A stretch of DNA of 64,000 bases from Torymus aiolomorphi (Eukaryota; Arthropoda; Insecta; Hymenoptera; Torymidae), in the NCBI GenBank assembly GCA_036365515.1, contig CM070874.1:93661842-93725841 (forward strand). Direction: 5' to 3'. Each line of letters opens with the position of its first letter. Position 1 is the first letter of the stretch. This document shows positions 22,257-32,999 of this stretch, piece after piece. Below the pieces are notes generated by a model that was given only the letters and a program-made list of their open reading frames with translations, made no database searches and had not been told where the DNA came from. The position numbers and the translations under genes are program-made.

Positions 22257-22607
22257 TGAAACATAGAAGTCTTAGAAAATGTGGAATATCGACATGTCTG
22301 ACAAGAATGGAATGATATTGTGAGAAATATTCTACACCTGTTTGCAAAAATCATAAAGTAGGACATGGCAATGAACCATAATTCAGTCCTATCGAACATA
22401 TTCACAATGATTTATGTGAATATTGATGGATAAATGCAATAATTAGCTTGCTGCTATAAGATTTTTTTGAGACACTCTCAGGAGGCCGATTGTTTATCCC
22501 TATATTACGATAACAAATTGGACTCTGACAAAAAAGTGTTATGTAGGTTTTTGTCTCGATTTTTCCCCTAGAATCGATTCCCGCAGTCAGTTTTTGAAAA
22601 TTATAAA

Positions 22608-22911
22608 ATTGCCCTCGCGGGGCCAACGCTGGGCGAAGCTAATTTTTTTCGTCCTCGCCCCCCATCTGAAGTACGCTTCTATATGCGTCTATATTCGTTG
22701 ATATTGCGAATCTAGGGAGGAAAAAACTTGGACAGTCCACAGTTCGTGCCAAAGGCGACCCGAGCCAAAGGCGAGAGTGGCAATTTACACGAGCTATGGA
22801 CTGGCCATTTTTTCTCCCGTGGTGCGTATACTATTTTCCACTATGGTGAAAACTCTTTCATTCCTCCTTCCTCCACCTGCGCAGAGACATATTAATAACA
22901 CTTAAGGACGT
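22608..22911. other. Unassigned intergenic DNA
   Basis: No ORF. A GC-rich patch around 22610-22670 and a short tandem GCCAAAGGCGA(CCCGA) pair at about 22749-22778. It could be the remnant of another insertion that removed the piggyBac right end. Confidence 0.4.
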
Positions 22912-23439
22912 TCTCCGAGAAAACGATTTTCTTGTGATTTTCCTGAAACTTGCAGAGAACGTTTGATTTTGTGTGCTTAGTACATGCTTGAAAGCCCCAC
23001 GTCCATAGCGGTATTCAAAATAGAAATATTTAACTTCAAAGTTTTTATGTTAACACGGGATCCCTATCTAAGCTAGTTTTAAAATTACATTTTAATTTAC
23101 TATAAAAAAAGTTTTCTTTGTGTTTCTTTTTCAACCGTAAGCCATAAAACTAGAAATCGAGAGGAATAATATGGTATAATTTTCAATATAGCAAGCGATA
23201 TTAATTTCAGAGATATAGCAACGTAAACAAAAACTCCCATGTTATTTGTATATCTATTTAGTCACCCTATGTAAGTGCTATTTATTTAAATATCATATTG
23301 ACACCTTTTATCTTACACTGACATTTTTTTTATTTTTGGAGTAATGTATAGAGACTCATGAAGGGTTTTCATTGTAAATAATATTTTTAAATCACAATTT
23401 TCGCGATATTAATGAATTTGAGTCGGAGAACGTCCTTAA
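22912..23439. mobile_element. TTAA-flanked MITE (528 bp)
   Basis: TTAAGGACGTTCTCCGA at 22912-22928 is the exact inverse of the last 17 bases, 23423-23439. The TTAA at each end fits a piggyBac-type target duplication with a 13-bp terminal inverted repeat. There is no ORF inside; it is AT-rich and non-autonomous. Confidence 0.8.
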
Positions 23440-24605
23440 ATTATTACATACAATTATGGTTACATAAAATTGATCTGAAATATATTGTTAACGAATAACA
23501 AAATTTAATTCGAAAACATGGAAAGTAAAACAGTTGTTCAAAAACTGGTATGTAAAAAGCATATTATAGGTAAAATAATAGTATAGGTAAAATATCTATC
23601 AGGAAAAGTTACCTTCTAAATCAATTACGCTAGCGAAGGAGCATGTAGATGCACAGTCAATGTTGTTCTTGGGGATTGAAAACTCTCTCTTTATTTTGCC
23701 TCTTTTCTCATTTGTATTAGACGTTGTCTTTTGTTTATTTCTTTTTTCTTTATTGCCTTGCTTATTTTTATTTCGCTTATCTTTTAATTTAAAACTATAA
23801 TTTTCAGACTCTTCCGTTCCAGTTTCTACATTGTCGTCTTCTAATTTATGTACGAAATATGAAATTATGAAAATTTTGGAAGATATTGTATTATTATAGT
23901 AATAACGCTATAATAATAGTAATGTGCACGAATGAACGTGTACGAGTTATTTATATTGTTAGAGTTTGTCAACGAGAAGAAATGAATAAGTGTGACTCTT
24001 GGAGTCTCTGCTCCAACCCACTCGAAAGTAAAATTGGAAGCAGAAGGAATAAGAACGCTACGCGCGTTCGAGTAAAATAGGCAAGCAATACGCAAGGTAT
24101 ATGCAATAGGCAAACTGATAATACGAGAGCCTCGCGTAATATCAGCAAAGCAAAAAAATAGCAATTGGGCAATAAGTAAAGCAAGGGGTAAATATAAGTA
24201 AGGCAAATAATGTGTCTTAGTCGCAACTAAGACACGTGTAGGCAAATGTACGCAACAAGTATAGGCAAAAGTATAGGGGAAAAGTAACAAGGCATGTGCA
24301 TAAAGCACCTGAATAGTGGCTGCCGCAGACCTCTATATGTATACTCATTGAAGTATTTTTCATTGAAGGTTGCTCGTCGGTGCTTGCCATCTGGCGGACA
24401 CTTCGGATACGTCAATCCCGAACAAGTAAACGAATGTTCAAGTAAATTTATTCATATAACTAAATGTTTTTACTTTAATAGCATTACAAGATCTTAATAG
24501 TACTTCAAACCCAAGGGCGAAAAATCATTTCCCTATTTTAGGGGCATTTTTACCATGTGCATCGTCCAAGTGTGTTATTATACGAATTTGGACAATTAAC
24601 TCAAG
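23440..24605. other. AT-rich intergenic DNA
   Basis: No recognised gene. It includes the exon-like frame at 23613-23840 (listed separately). The segment 24080-24300 is repeatedly marked by GGCAA(A/T) motifs (AGGCAAGCAATACGCAAGG and similar) that look like degenerate short repeats. Confidence 0.4.
23613..23840 (-). other. Possible exon of an unknown, lysine-rich protein
   Basis: On the minus strand 76 codons stay open between an AG (ATAAATTAG before 23840) and a GT donor (GAAG|GTAACT, GT at 23612-23611). The peptide is Lys/Asn/Glu-rich (KDKRNKNKQGNKEKRNKQK) and ends near STCSFASVIDLEG. No family is recognised. The acceptor is weak and low-complexity coding is easily mimicked, so this is a candidate only. 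Confidence 0.22.
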
Positions 24606-25045
<440 letters not shown>

Positions 25046-25365
25046 TGTTGAAAATAGAATACATCTATATTGTACGCATGAATATATATACAGTAGGTAT
25101 GTGTGAGCGCGCGACTGTATAGAGAGCGCGCAATGTCGTATGAGTCCGAATGTAAACATGTACCTCTCCCCTTCCTAGTGTGTGCATGAGCAAGCATCTA
25201 AGTCGAGGAGCAGCGAACGATATGCTGCTCTCTCCCTCTCTACTTTTGTATGCCGAACGTGAAGCACCTCGCGCGTGGCGCAAGGTAGCGTCCTGTAGTC
25301 TCAATAAACTCTTTATTATATCACTACAGTAAAGAAGTCTCTCCTTAATTTACCACACCTCAACA
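25046..25365 (+). mobile_element. 5' LTR of Copia element
   Basis: 320 bp starting TGTTGAAAATAGAAT, as in Copia LTRs, and ending CCTCAACA just before the PBS. It includes AATAAA at 25302-25307. No second LTR is found downstream because the element is 3' truncated. Confidence 0.7.
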
Positions 25366-25382
25366 TGGTAGCAGATCGTGGT
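25366..25382 (+). promoter_or_regulatory. Copia primer binding site
   Basis: TGGTAGCAGATCGTGG directly after the LTR. It resembles sites complementary to the 3' end of initiator tRNA-Met (TGGTAGCAGAG...), as in many Copia elements. Confidence 0.6.
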
Positions 25383-25479
25383 TGGTTTGCCACGAAGTGG
25401 TAAGTGCTTTTTCTCTTATCTTCTACACGACTCTCGAGTCGTGTAGAGATAATTAAAGAGCCGCGTATGTGAAACGTAT

Positions 25480-28400
25480 ATGGAAGAAGAATCGAAATTG
25501 AAAATCGAACAAGAAGAAAAGTCCGAACATGAAGGAAAGTTCGAGACATCTATTGAAGAAAAAACGACCTTGGAGGTCAAGCACGAAGAAAATTCCGAAC
25601 ACGAAGGAACGTTCGAGAACGAAGAAGACGAAATGGAGAAAAAGGAAGTCACGATACCGGTGTTTGATGGAGAAGACTACAGTATGTAGAAGAAAAGAAT
25701 TACAATGTACCTAAAGATGAAAAAGTATGACGTAGTGATAACCAGATCAAGAGTTGCTGCAGACAAAGAAGACTGGGAAGAAAAGGATTTAAAGGCCATA
25801 AATTTGATTTACAGTGCCATTTCCAACAAACAATTGGAGTTTGTGTGTGAAGAAGATACGGCGTATAAAATAATAAAGAAATTGGATGATATGTATTTGA
25901 AAGAGTCTACAGCACTACAAATTGTGTGTAGAAATAAATTGGAAAAATTGAGACTAGAAAAGTATAGTGATACAGCAACATTTTTCAGTGAATTTAAAAA
26001 ATCAGTGAATGAATTAAAAAGCGCAGGTGCAAAAATAAGTGAAAAAGAAAAATTGAATTACATGTTAAACACGTTGCCGAGCCAATACAGTTACATTGGC
26101 GATTTAATAGACACGATAAAAGAAGAGGATCAAACAACATCGTATGTAAAAAATAAAATCCAAATTGCTGAAATGAAGAACAATAACGAGCATAGCGAAC
26201 AAAGGTCAAATGTATTCGCTGCAAAAAAGAACCAGAAAGGAAGCTGCTTCAAATGTGGAAGAACCGGGTATTTCGCACGAGAATGCCAAAGTAGAGGACA
26301 AGCAGGACAAAACGGCATAACATGGCGAGGCTCAACATGTGGCCGCGGCCGAGGGACGGCAGGAAGAGGCAACTACGGTAGGGGGCGCGGAAACTTCCGT
26401 CAGCAAGGAGCTAGTACGAGCGAGCAAAGCGGCGAAGATGCGAGCACATGGATAGCTACAGCGTATGCGGCGCAGAGTAACGATAGTCAAGGTAGGCTAG
26501 GTAATGAAATACAGTGGTTGCTGGACAGCGGATGTACAGACCACATAATAAATAGCGTAGGCTATTTTGATAAATTTATTGATCTTAAAGAACCGGTAAA
26601 TATATACTTAGGGGATAATAGGTATATAAAAGCAACGAAAATTGGAAATGTAGTTAGCTATTTTGACGCGTTTGGTAAAAAGAATGAAGTTAATATGAGT
26701 AATGTTTTTTATGCCGAAAAAATGAATACAAACTTAATAAGTTTTGGGAAATTAACAGATAACAATACGATTATTTCAAAGGGAAATACAGCAAGGATAA
26801 TAGATAAAGCTAATAAATTGATAGCTGTAGCATACAAAGAAAATCGAACTTATAAGATAAATAGTACCTTGAAACATAGAGAGAATTTTGTAAACACAGC
26901 CGACTGTAGCAATAATAACATGAGTTTGAAAGAGAAATGGCATAGAATGTTAGGACACGTAAATTTCGGGTATCTAAATAAACTATGTAGAGAAAAGTTA
27001 TTAACGGGTATTCCGAATAAACTTGAAACGGAATTTATGAAGTGCAAAACGTGTATAGAGAATAAAATGCATAACTTGCCATTTAGCAACGATAGAATAA
27101 AAGCTAAAGATATTTTAGAGATAGTTCATACAGATGTATGCGGTCCATTTAAAACTGCAGGTTTTAATGGAGAAAATTATTTTGTTTCTTTCATTGATGA
27201 TTATAGCAAAATCGCGAAGGTTTATTGTATCAAAACTAAAGACGAAGTTTTTGATTGCTTAGTTAGATTTATTAATGAATGTGAAAATTTATCTGAAAAG
27301 AAAGTAAAAGTTTTGAGATGTGATAACGGGAAAGAATATTTAAATAACCGCTTCTATAAATTTGCCAAAGAAAAAGGTATTATTTTGAATAATTGTCTAG
27401 TATATGTACATGAGTTAAACGGAACCGCGGAAAGGTTTAATAGAACGATAATGGATATGGCGCGATGTTTACTAACAGAGGCAAACGTTCATAAACGGTT
27501 TTGGCCCGAGATTATTTGTGCAGCGACGTATTTGAAAAATCGAACGTTGACTAATACGATAGAGAGAAAAACTCCGTACGAAATATTTTTTAGGAGACGG
27601 CCGAATGTCAAACATTTACATTTGTACGGGAGTAGAGTTTTTGTTAGAAAACTGGAACAAAAAAGAACTTCTAAATGGGATAAAAAGGCAGATATGGGAA
27701 TCCTATTAGGATATAGTGATGTAGGATATAGAGTTCTTTTAAATAATAAAATAATAGTTGCTAGACATGTAGAGATTGTAGAAGAAAACGTAAAATATAT
27801 AGGGCTTGATGAAGCAGAGTCAAAATATCCATCTTCTTCTACTTCGACTCTCGAGTCATTTAGAGAAGATCAAAATGATCGTGATGATGATTTAAGCGAT
27901 GACAATGTTTTTCAAAGCGCGGATGAGAATAATGAACAGGAACCAAAAGTAGCAAATAAGAAAAATGTAGAACTATTAAAAGTTCCACGTAGATCTACAC
28001 GTGATAGAAAAAGTCCAATAAGATATCCAGAAAATATTTCGAATAATATTTATGTAAATTACTGCAGGGTAGATACTCCATATACATTTGAGGAGGCGAT
28101 GAGTAGCAATGATAGTGAGAGCTGGATAAAAGCTATGGATAATGAAATAGAAAGTTTAAATGAAAATAAGACATGGGAATTAATTGAAAAGATACCAAAT
28201 GAAAAGGTAATAGATGTAAAATGGGTTTATAGTAAGAAATCTGATGATACATATAAAGCGAGATTAGTCGTAAGAGGATTTCAACAGACAAATGTTATTG
28301 ACGACATATACGCTCCAGTTGCTAAAATGCAAACTTTAAAATTTTTGTTTTCCTTTTGTTGCCAGAATGGTCTAATTATAGAACAGATGGATGTAGTCAC

Positions 28401-28821
28401 AGCATTTTTAAATGGTGAAGTAAGCTCGGAGGTATATGTCGGTCAACCAAAAGGTTATAGCGATGGAACAAACAGAGTTTGTAAATTACGTAAAGCATTA
28501 TACGGACTACGAGAAAGTCCAAGGGCATGGTATAAATGTCTGGATGAATATTTAACAAAGATAAAATTTATAAGGAGTAATGTAGATTATTGTTTATATA
28601 CTCAACGTGAAGGTATAGATCAAATTTACTTATTAATATATGTCGATGATTTGTTAATTTGTAGTGAGAATAAAAAGAAAATTAAGAACTTAAAAAGAGT
28701 CTTATCAGGAAAATTTAAGATGAAAGATCTAGGAGAAATTAAAGAATACCTTGGTATTAATGTAGAGTATGATTATCGAAATTCGACGACTAATGTGCTA
28801 AGAGCTTTTAATTGGGACTAG
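25480..28821 (+). pseudogene. Copia Gag-Pol polyprotein, with one nonsense codon and 3' truncation
   Basis: Starts MEEESKLKIEQEEK. At codon 70 a TAG (25687-25689) falls between GEDYSM and KKRITMYL in the same frame, at the place where Copia Gag has a Trp. After it the frame is open for over 1,000 codons. Domains in order are: UBN2-type Gag (~26000), zinc knuckle CFKCGRTGYFAREC (~26250), protease WLLDSGCTDHI (~26515), pre-integrase KWHRMLGHVNFGYLNK (~26937), integrase core HTDVCGPF (27127), RCDNGKEYLN (~27320) and GTAERFNRTI (~27422), RVT2 reverse transcriptase with KARLVVRGFQQ (~28255), and catalytic YVDDLLI (~28640). The C-terminus stops at FNWD, so the RNase H domain is absent. Codons are AT-rich. 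Confidence 0.9.
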
Positions 28822-28885
28822 TGGCTTGATGCCTCCTCTACTTTTGTAGAGAGAGATTCCATAAGAATTTCAACAAGATCCATAT
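28822..28885. other. Short junction after the Copia truncation
   Basis: No feature is recognised. GGCTTGATGCCTCC and TTTTGTAGAGAGAG could be residual Copia 3' sequence. Confidence 0.3.
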
Positions 28886-29037
28886 GTTTCGATAAGGTAA
28901 GAGTGTTTCGATAAGGTAAGAGTGTTTCGATAAAATAAAGGTGTTTCGATAAGGTAAGAGTGTTTCGATAAAATAAAGGTGTTTCGATAAAATTTTAACG
29001 TTTCGATAGAATTAAGGTGTTTCGGTAAGGTAAGGAA
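28886..29037. repeat. 19-bp minisatellite, eight units
   Basis: Units of GTTTCGATAAGGTAAGAGT alternate with GTTTCGATAAAATAAAGGT and decay at the right end. Eight full 19-base units fill 152 bp. The heptamer GTTTCGATA recurs elsewhere in 32000-36540. Confidence 0.9.
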
Positions 29038-29122
29038 GTGTAATGACCGGTGAGTTTGGATCCGATCGTGACGATGCGGCTGCTTGCCGAAGCAGAAGAC
29101 ATAGTGTATCGAATGCTTTCTG

Positions 29123-29476
29123 CTACCTCCCCTCCCAAGACCAAGGAACATTCTTGTTAAGAAGTTCGTTTAAGGGGGCTTTTATTTCAGACAAATCTTG
29201 GATAAACCCAGCACACCAACTTACCCTACCCAAAAAATTTCTTAATTGTTTCCGATTTTTAGGAGTTGGGAAGTTCGGAATTGGTTGTTCTGTATCCCTA
29301 TCCCTTTTTAACCTCTCTCTATTTGTAACGAAGCCTATATATCGAATTTCGGCACAGCACAAACTGCAATTGTCCCAATCAACCTGCAACCCTACTTCTT
29401 TCAGTCTCGCGAGGACCTTCTTTAACAACCCTAAGTGTTTTTCAAAAGTATCGGTGGCGATAATGATATCGTCCAT
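29123..29476 (-). pseudogene. Gypsy RT, YMDD part
   Basis: Begins with the catalytic MDDIIIATDTFEKHL. It follows directly on a TAG-interrupted piece (29497) whose frame encodes KGLFQFTRLPDG. It ends LNKNVPWSWEGR, about where RNase H would begin. The RT thumb/connection motifs PTPKNRKQLRNFLG are clear. Confidence 0.85.
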
Positions 29477-29634
29477 GTATATAAAAACTTTCGGGTGCTA
29501 ATTTGGATCGATTATGTTATTTATTGCCCTTTGAAAGCTTGCTCGGGCATTTATTAGTCCATCGGGAAGACGTGTGAACTGAAAGAGACCTTTGTCTGGT
29601 ATTGCAAACGCTGTAAACTCTTTACTGGATTGCT

Positions 29635-30240
29635 CTAAAGGGATTCGATTATAAGCTTGTTTAAATCGATTTTCGACCGATATTTCGTGTTTTCTAAATT
29701 GACCGAAAGGCCATCTACGTGGGATAGGGGGTATGCATCTTTTTTTGTTACTTTGTTCAGTGGACGATAATTAATGCAGAGTCGAGTGGTGCCATCTACT
29801 TTAGGTACGATGACAGCACAACTACTCCACGAACTTTGTGAGGGCTCGATTATACCCTGTGTCAACAATTGATCTACTTCTACATGAGCAGCTACTAACA
29901 GCGTTGGCGAAACATGTCTACCTTTCTGTTTTATTGGTGGATGACCCTGTACGTCAATTTTATGGGGCGTAATCCGTGCCGCCTCTATTTTTCCATTGTG
30001 AGTATCGAGAAGTGGGTCTACTCCGACACGTAAGAGGATTCTTTCCCCCTGAGAAAGCTCAGCAACACTGTCGATGGTTGCTACTGCTACGACTGTACTA
30101 GGGTCCTGACTCTTGGGATAGCAGGGGTGAACGATGTCTTTTGGGGTGTACCAAGTTCGATCTACGAAATTGATTCGCATTCGCAGGCCCTCCATAAGGT
30201 CTATTCCTAATATAACGTCATAGTTAAGAGAATTCGACAC
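29635..30240 (-). pseudogene. Gypsy protease end and RT beginning
   Basis: The protease C-terminal strand NYDVILGIDLMEGLRM is followed by a linker and RT N-terminus (GHPPIKQKGRHVSP, SQSSWSSCAVIVPKVDG). It ends in a frameshift near 29660, just before the catalytic first Asp region. Confidence 0.8.
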
Positions 30241-30947
30241 CCTATGAATGTTAATTCTACTTTGCCTACTATTTTCTCCGATTGGCCGTTTGCCAGTACC
30301 ATGTAGGTTGAACAGGGTGTTATTTTAGATTTGACTAATTCGGCTGGTTTTGGACCTAAGAACGAGACTATGGCTCCACTATCGAGTAATGCTGGAAAGA
30401 CGCGACCATGAATTTCGATATTAGTATAGAGGCGATTGTCAACATATCCTACAGCTACCATTTGACACGGTGACGTTGATGTAAAACATGTTTTGGCTGA
30501 ATTTTTCTCCGATTGAATCGGAGATCCTACTGAGGCTAACGCGCTACTATTCGACGATGACGCGTTTTGTTTCTGGTCCCCTTCTGCCGTTCTTTTGGAT
30601 GTGCTGGTGCAGTTTGGACACGTTGCGACAACAACTCCTGGGTGTCCGCACCTATAGCATAGGATCCCTCGCTTTTCCTTGCAGCCTCTCGCCCAATGTC
30701 CTTGCTTCTGGCATACCCAGCATTTGTCCTCTGCTGTGTTATTTTTCCGTGAAGTTTGACTGGTAGACGGACTATTGTTCGATGGCGCTGATTGGCGTGC
30801 TTTCGTTGGCACATTCTTACTTCCCTGCGCCTTGGTGGCTGGCTGGTCTGGCTTCGCTCTTGAGGTTGTGCCATTTGCGGGCGTGACGTTGCCCCGTTTT
30901 TGTTTCGATACTGGATAGTCCTTGGAAACTTCGTTCACAGCAGCCAT
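30207..30947 (-). pseudogene. Gypsy Gag nucleocapsid and protease start
   Basis: Two zinc knuckles (CWVCQKQGHWARGC, and CYRCGHPGVVVATC in which the fourth-type position is changed) are followed by a protease active site LLDSGAIVSF. The frame is the same as the Gag start at 32993. It ends in a frameshift near 30245. Confidence 0.8.
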
Positions 30948-30950
30948 ATT

Positions 30951-31241
30951 TTATTCAACTTCGACTTCAGTTGTATTTATGACCGCTGCTTTCGTACGCT
31001 TTTTCATGTTGTATGCAAAATTCGGAAAGAGCGACGATTCGGGAGGTGGTGGGGGACGATAAGTTTTTTCTTTTTCTCGCCTCACCTCCTCTCTTTGTCC
31101 CAAGATCTGCAGTTCTTCAAACGTTTTGAACTGGTCCCTAGATATAAAACGATAAAGCGAAGGGTGCAAGTTTCGATACGCCCTCTCGAGCTGTGCCTCC
31201 AAGGTCATTTTCGGTACTACTTTCTCTAACAACAATCTCAA
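30951..31241 (-). pseudogene. Gypsy Gag, C-terminal capsid part
   Basis: Carries LEAQLERAYRNLHPSLYR and a Pro-rich segment (TYRPPPPPESSLFPNFAY) that also occurs in the 3003-13100 element's Gag (HSPPPPERTYLPEFAY). It is bounded by in-frame TAA codons at 31314-31316 and 30951-30953. Both appear to be nonsense mutations in one long Gag frame. Confidence 0.75.
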
Positions 31242-31313
31242 ATTAGTAATAAAAGATGAAATTGGTTCGTCTGGCCCTTGAGTTCTTAATCTAATTTCTT
31301 CTTCCAGATGAGC

Positions 31314-32993
31314 TTAGAAATCAGGGACATCGTATTGCAAACGAAGAGCTGCAAAAAAGTCGGTTGTGGATCTCCAGTTTTGACTCAATGGCCTAGCCCA
31401 AAAACGGGCTGCACCAGATAAAATCGACGGAATCAATTTCAAAATTTCACTATCTGTGACACTCAACGAATACTGGCACTCTTTAATTCTTTCTATGAAT
31501 TCCTCGACGTCTTCTTTATACTCCCCAGAGAAACTGACCTGCCACTTTTGCAATAGAGTGCATGTTCGAGTTTCTCTTTGAAATGTGGAATCAAGATTCG
31601 AAGAACGTCTTGACTTATCTACTATTGAGGGTTGCGAAAATGAGGCATACCTAGGGTCATTTTGCGCAGAGCTACGATAATCAAATGAAAAAACGTGTTG
31701 GCCATATGCCAGCCCATATGCCATCGGAGGATAGTATCCGTGAGGTGGACTCATAGGCGGGTATGGCCAAGGATAACCACTATTGGGGGGATAAAAACCC
31801 ATGCTACCATCAAATCCCTGGTGGGGGCCCTGCCCTGCGAACGACGATCTCGCATTTTCCACCAGGGGCTGTTGAGGGTTATGTCTCCTCACACCTTCCA
31901 TATCTGACTGATTTTGCTGATTTATCGCCGCCTGAGGATTTTCTATTCTACTCGACGGAAATTGGTTTGGTAATAATAGAGTATTCGGTTCTCTACTTGA
32001 TTGGGAAGCCAAACCAGGAGGCTGGATGTTCGCGTCTCTGATTAAACTCGTTTCTGTCCGAGGAGGATACGACGACTGACTAGTTTCGATACGCGAAGTG
32101 CTGTTTAGGTTACTTAGAGGTTCCGATTCTACCGGAGGGTGGTTTTCGAAATGTACACGAGCAGTGTTGGATTGTGAGGTTACCGGTGGTGACATTTGGA
32201 ATGTTTCGATAGAGGGAGACAACGGTTGAGGTTGAGGTTGAGGATGTGTTTCGATAAGTTGAGATATGTACTGGTTTCGAGAAAGGTACGGTGGGTAAGG
32301 TCCTAACCCACCAGGAAGGTTTGGATGGGTAGAGGAAATATGGCTATTGTTTGACGGAGTGTACATCGTGGATTGTGCCCTCGGTAGATCATACAAGTGC
32401 TGACTATTCGAATTTCTACTATTTGGGACTTTTGGTCTGGCCCCTTGCGGATGCTGAGTGGCACCAGTGCCCATCACTGTCATCAGCTGGCTGAGCTTGG
32501 AGGAGAGCCCGGTATAAATTGATTCATACATCCTAGGGGCATAATGGGTCGATACCATGCCAGAAGCTATGTCACTATTCGCAACCGTTGTCCTATTCGT
32601 GGCAACGGTGGCCATCTGGGACGATTGATCCATTATTTCCTTCACAGTTGAGTTGGATGCTGGATCTCCCCCCTCCGAGATCTCTCCAAATCCGGTTTCG
32701 GTAGTTACGTCCATGAAAGTTTCATCATGCTCTAGTCCCGGCGCTAGAGATCCCCTTGAAGGATCGTTATCCTCTATAATATTCCAGGAAGCTGCTCTAG
32801 CCCCAAAAGTTCGACGCAAGTCAAATCTCACTAAACGATCGATTAGTTCCGGCATACTTCCTTCTCTACTCAACCGACTACTCTTCAGCGCCTGGAACAT
32901 CTTCTCTCGACTATAGGATTGGAAAACCGATTCTAACCGATCCCTCTCGGTAGCTACCTCCGGCTGATTATCTCTCTCGGCATTCGAAGCCAT
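31314..32993 (-). CDS. Gypsy Gag N-terminal part
   Basis: 559 residues from MASNAERDNQPEV. Residues ~30-60 (FQALKSSRLSREGSMPELI) resemble a SAP-like helix-turn-helix. A long Pro/Ser/Gln-rich middle follows, with repeated IET motifs (SPSIETF, SRIETSQ), then the capsid-type core (LLQKWQVSFSGEYKEDVEEF and RFWARPLSQNWRST). It ends at a TAA in the capsid domain, so it is truncated relative to a normal Gag. Confidence 0.75.
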   Translation of the reverse strand: MASNAERDNQPEVATERDRLESVFQSYSREKMFQALKSSRLSREGSMPELIDRLVRFDLRRTFGARAASWNIIEDNDPSRGSLAPGLEHDETFMDVTTETGFGEISEGGDPASNSTVKEIMDQSSQMATVATNRTTVANSDIASGMVSTHYAPRMYESIYTGLSSKLSQLMTVMGTGATQHPQGARPKVPNSRNSNSQHLYDLPRAQSTMYTPSNNSHISSTHPNLPGGLGPYPPYLSRNQYISQLIETHPQPQPQPLSPSIETFQMSPPVTSQSNTARVHFENHPPVESEPLSNLNSTSRIETSQSSYPPRTETSLIRDANIQPPGLASQSSREPNTLLLPNQFPSSRIENPQAAINQQNQSDMEGVRRHNPQQPLVENARSSFAGQGPHQGFDGSMGFYPPNSGYPWPYPPMSPPHGYYPPMAYGLAYGQHVFSFDYRSSAQNDPRYASFSQPSIVDKSRRSSNLDSTFQRETRTCTLLQKWQVSFSGEYKEDVEEFIERIKECQYSLSVTDSEILKLIPSILSGAARFWARPLSQNWRSTTDFFAALRLQYDVPDF

Positions 32994-32999
32994 CGCGAC

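Larger units (their letters stand above)
18104..22607 (+). mobile_element. Decayed piggyBac-type DNA transposon
   Basis: A TTAA at 18104-18107 followed by CCCATTAAAGCCC is a plausible left end. The first ~290 bp are tandemly duplicated: 18108-18175 plus 19372-19597, then 19598-19850. The inverse of this sequence (CCCTAGAATCGATTCCCGCAGTC) is found at 22494-22607, giving subterminal inverted repeats. Between them lie remnants of a piggyBac transposase. The right terminus is missing. A solo LTR (18176-19367) sits in the first left-end repeat. Confidence 0.7.

Noticed and set aside
28886..29037. CRISPR array
   Set aside because: Direct tandem 19-mers without spacers in a eukaryotic TE context, and no cas gene.
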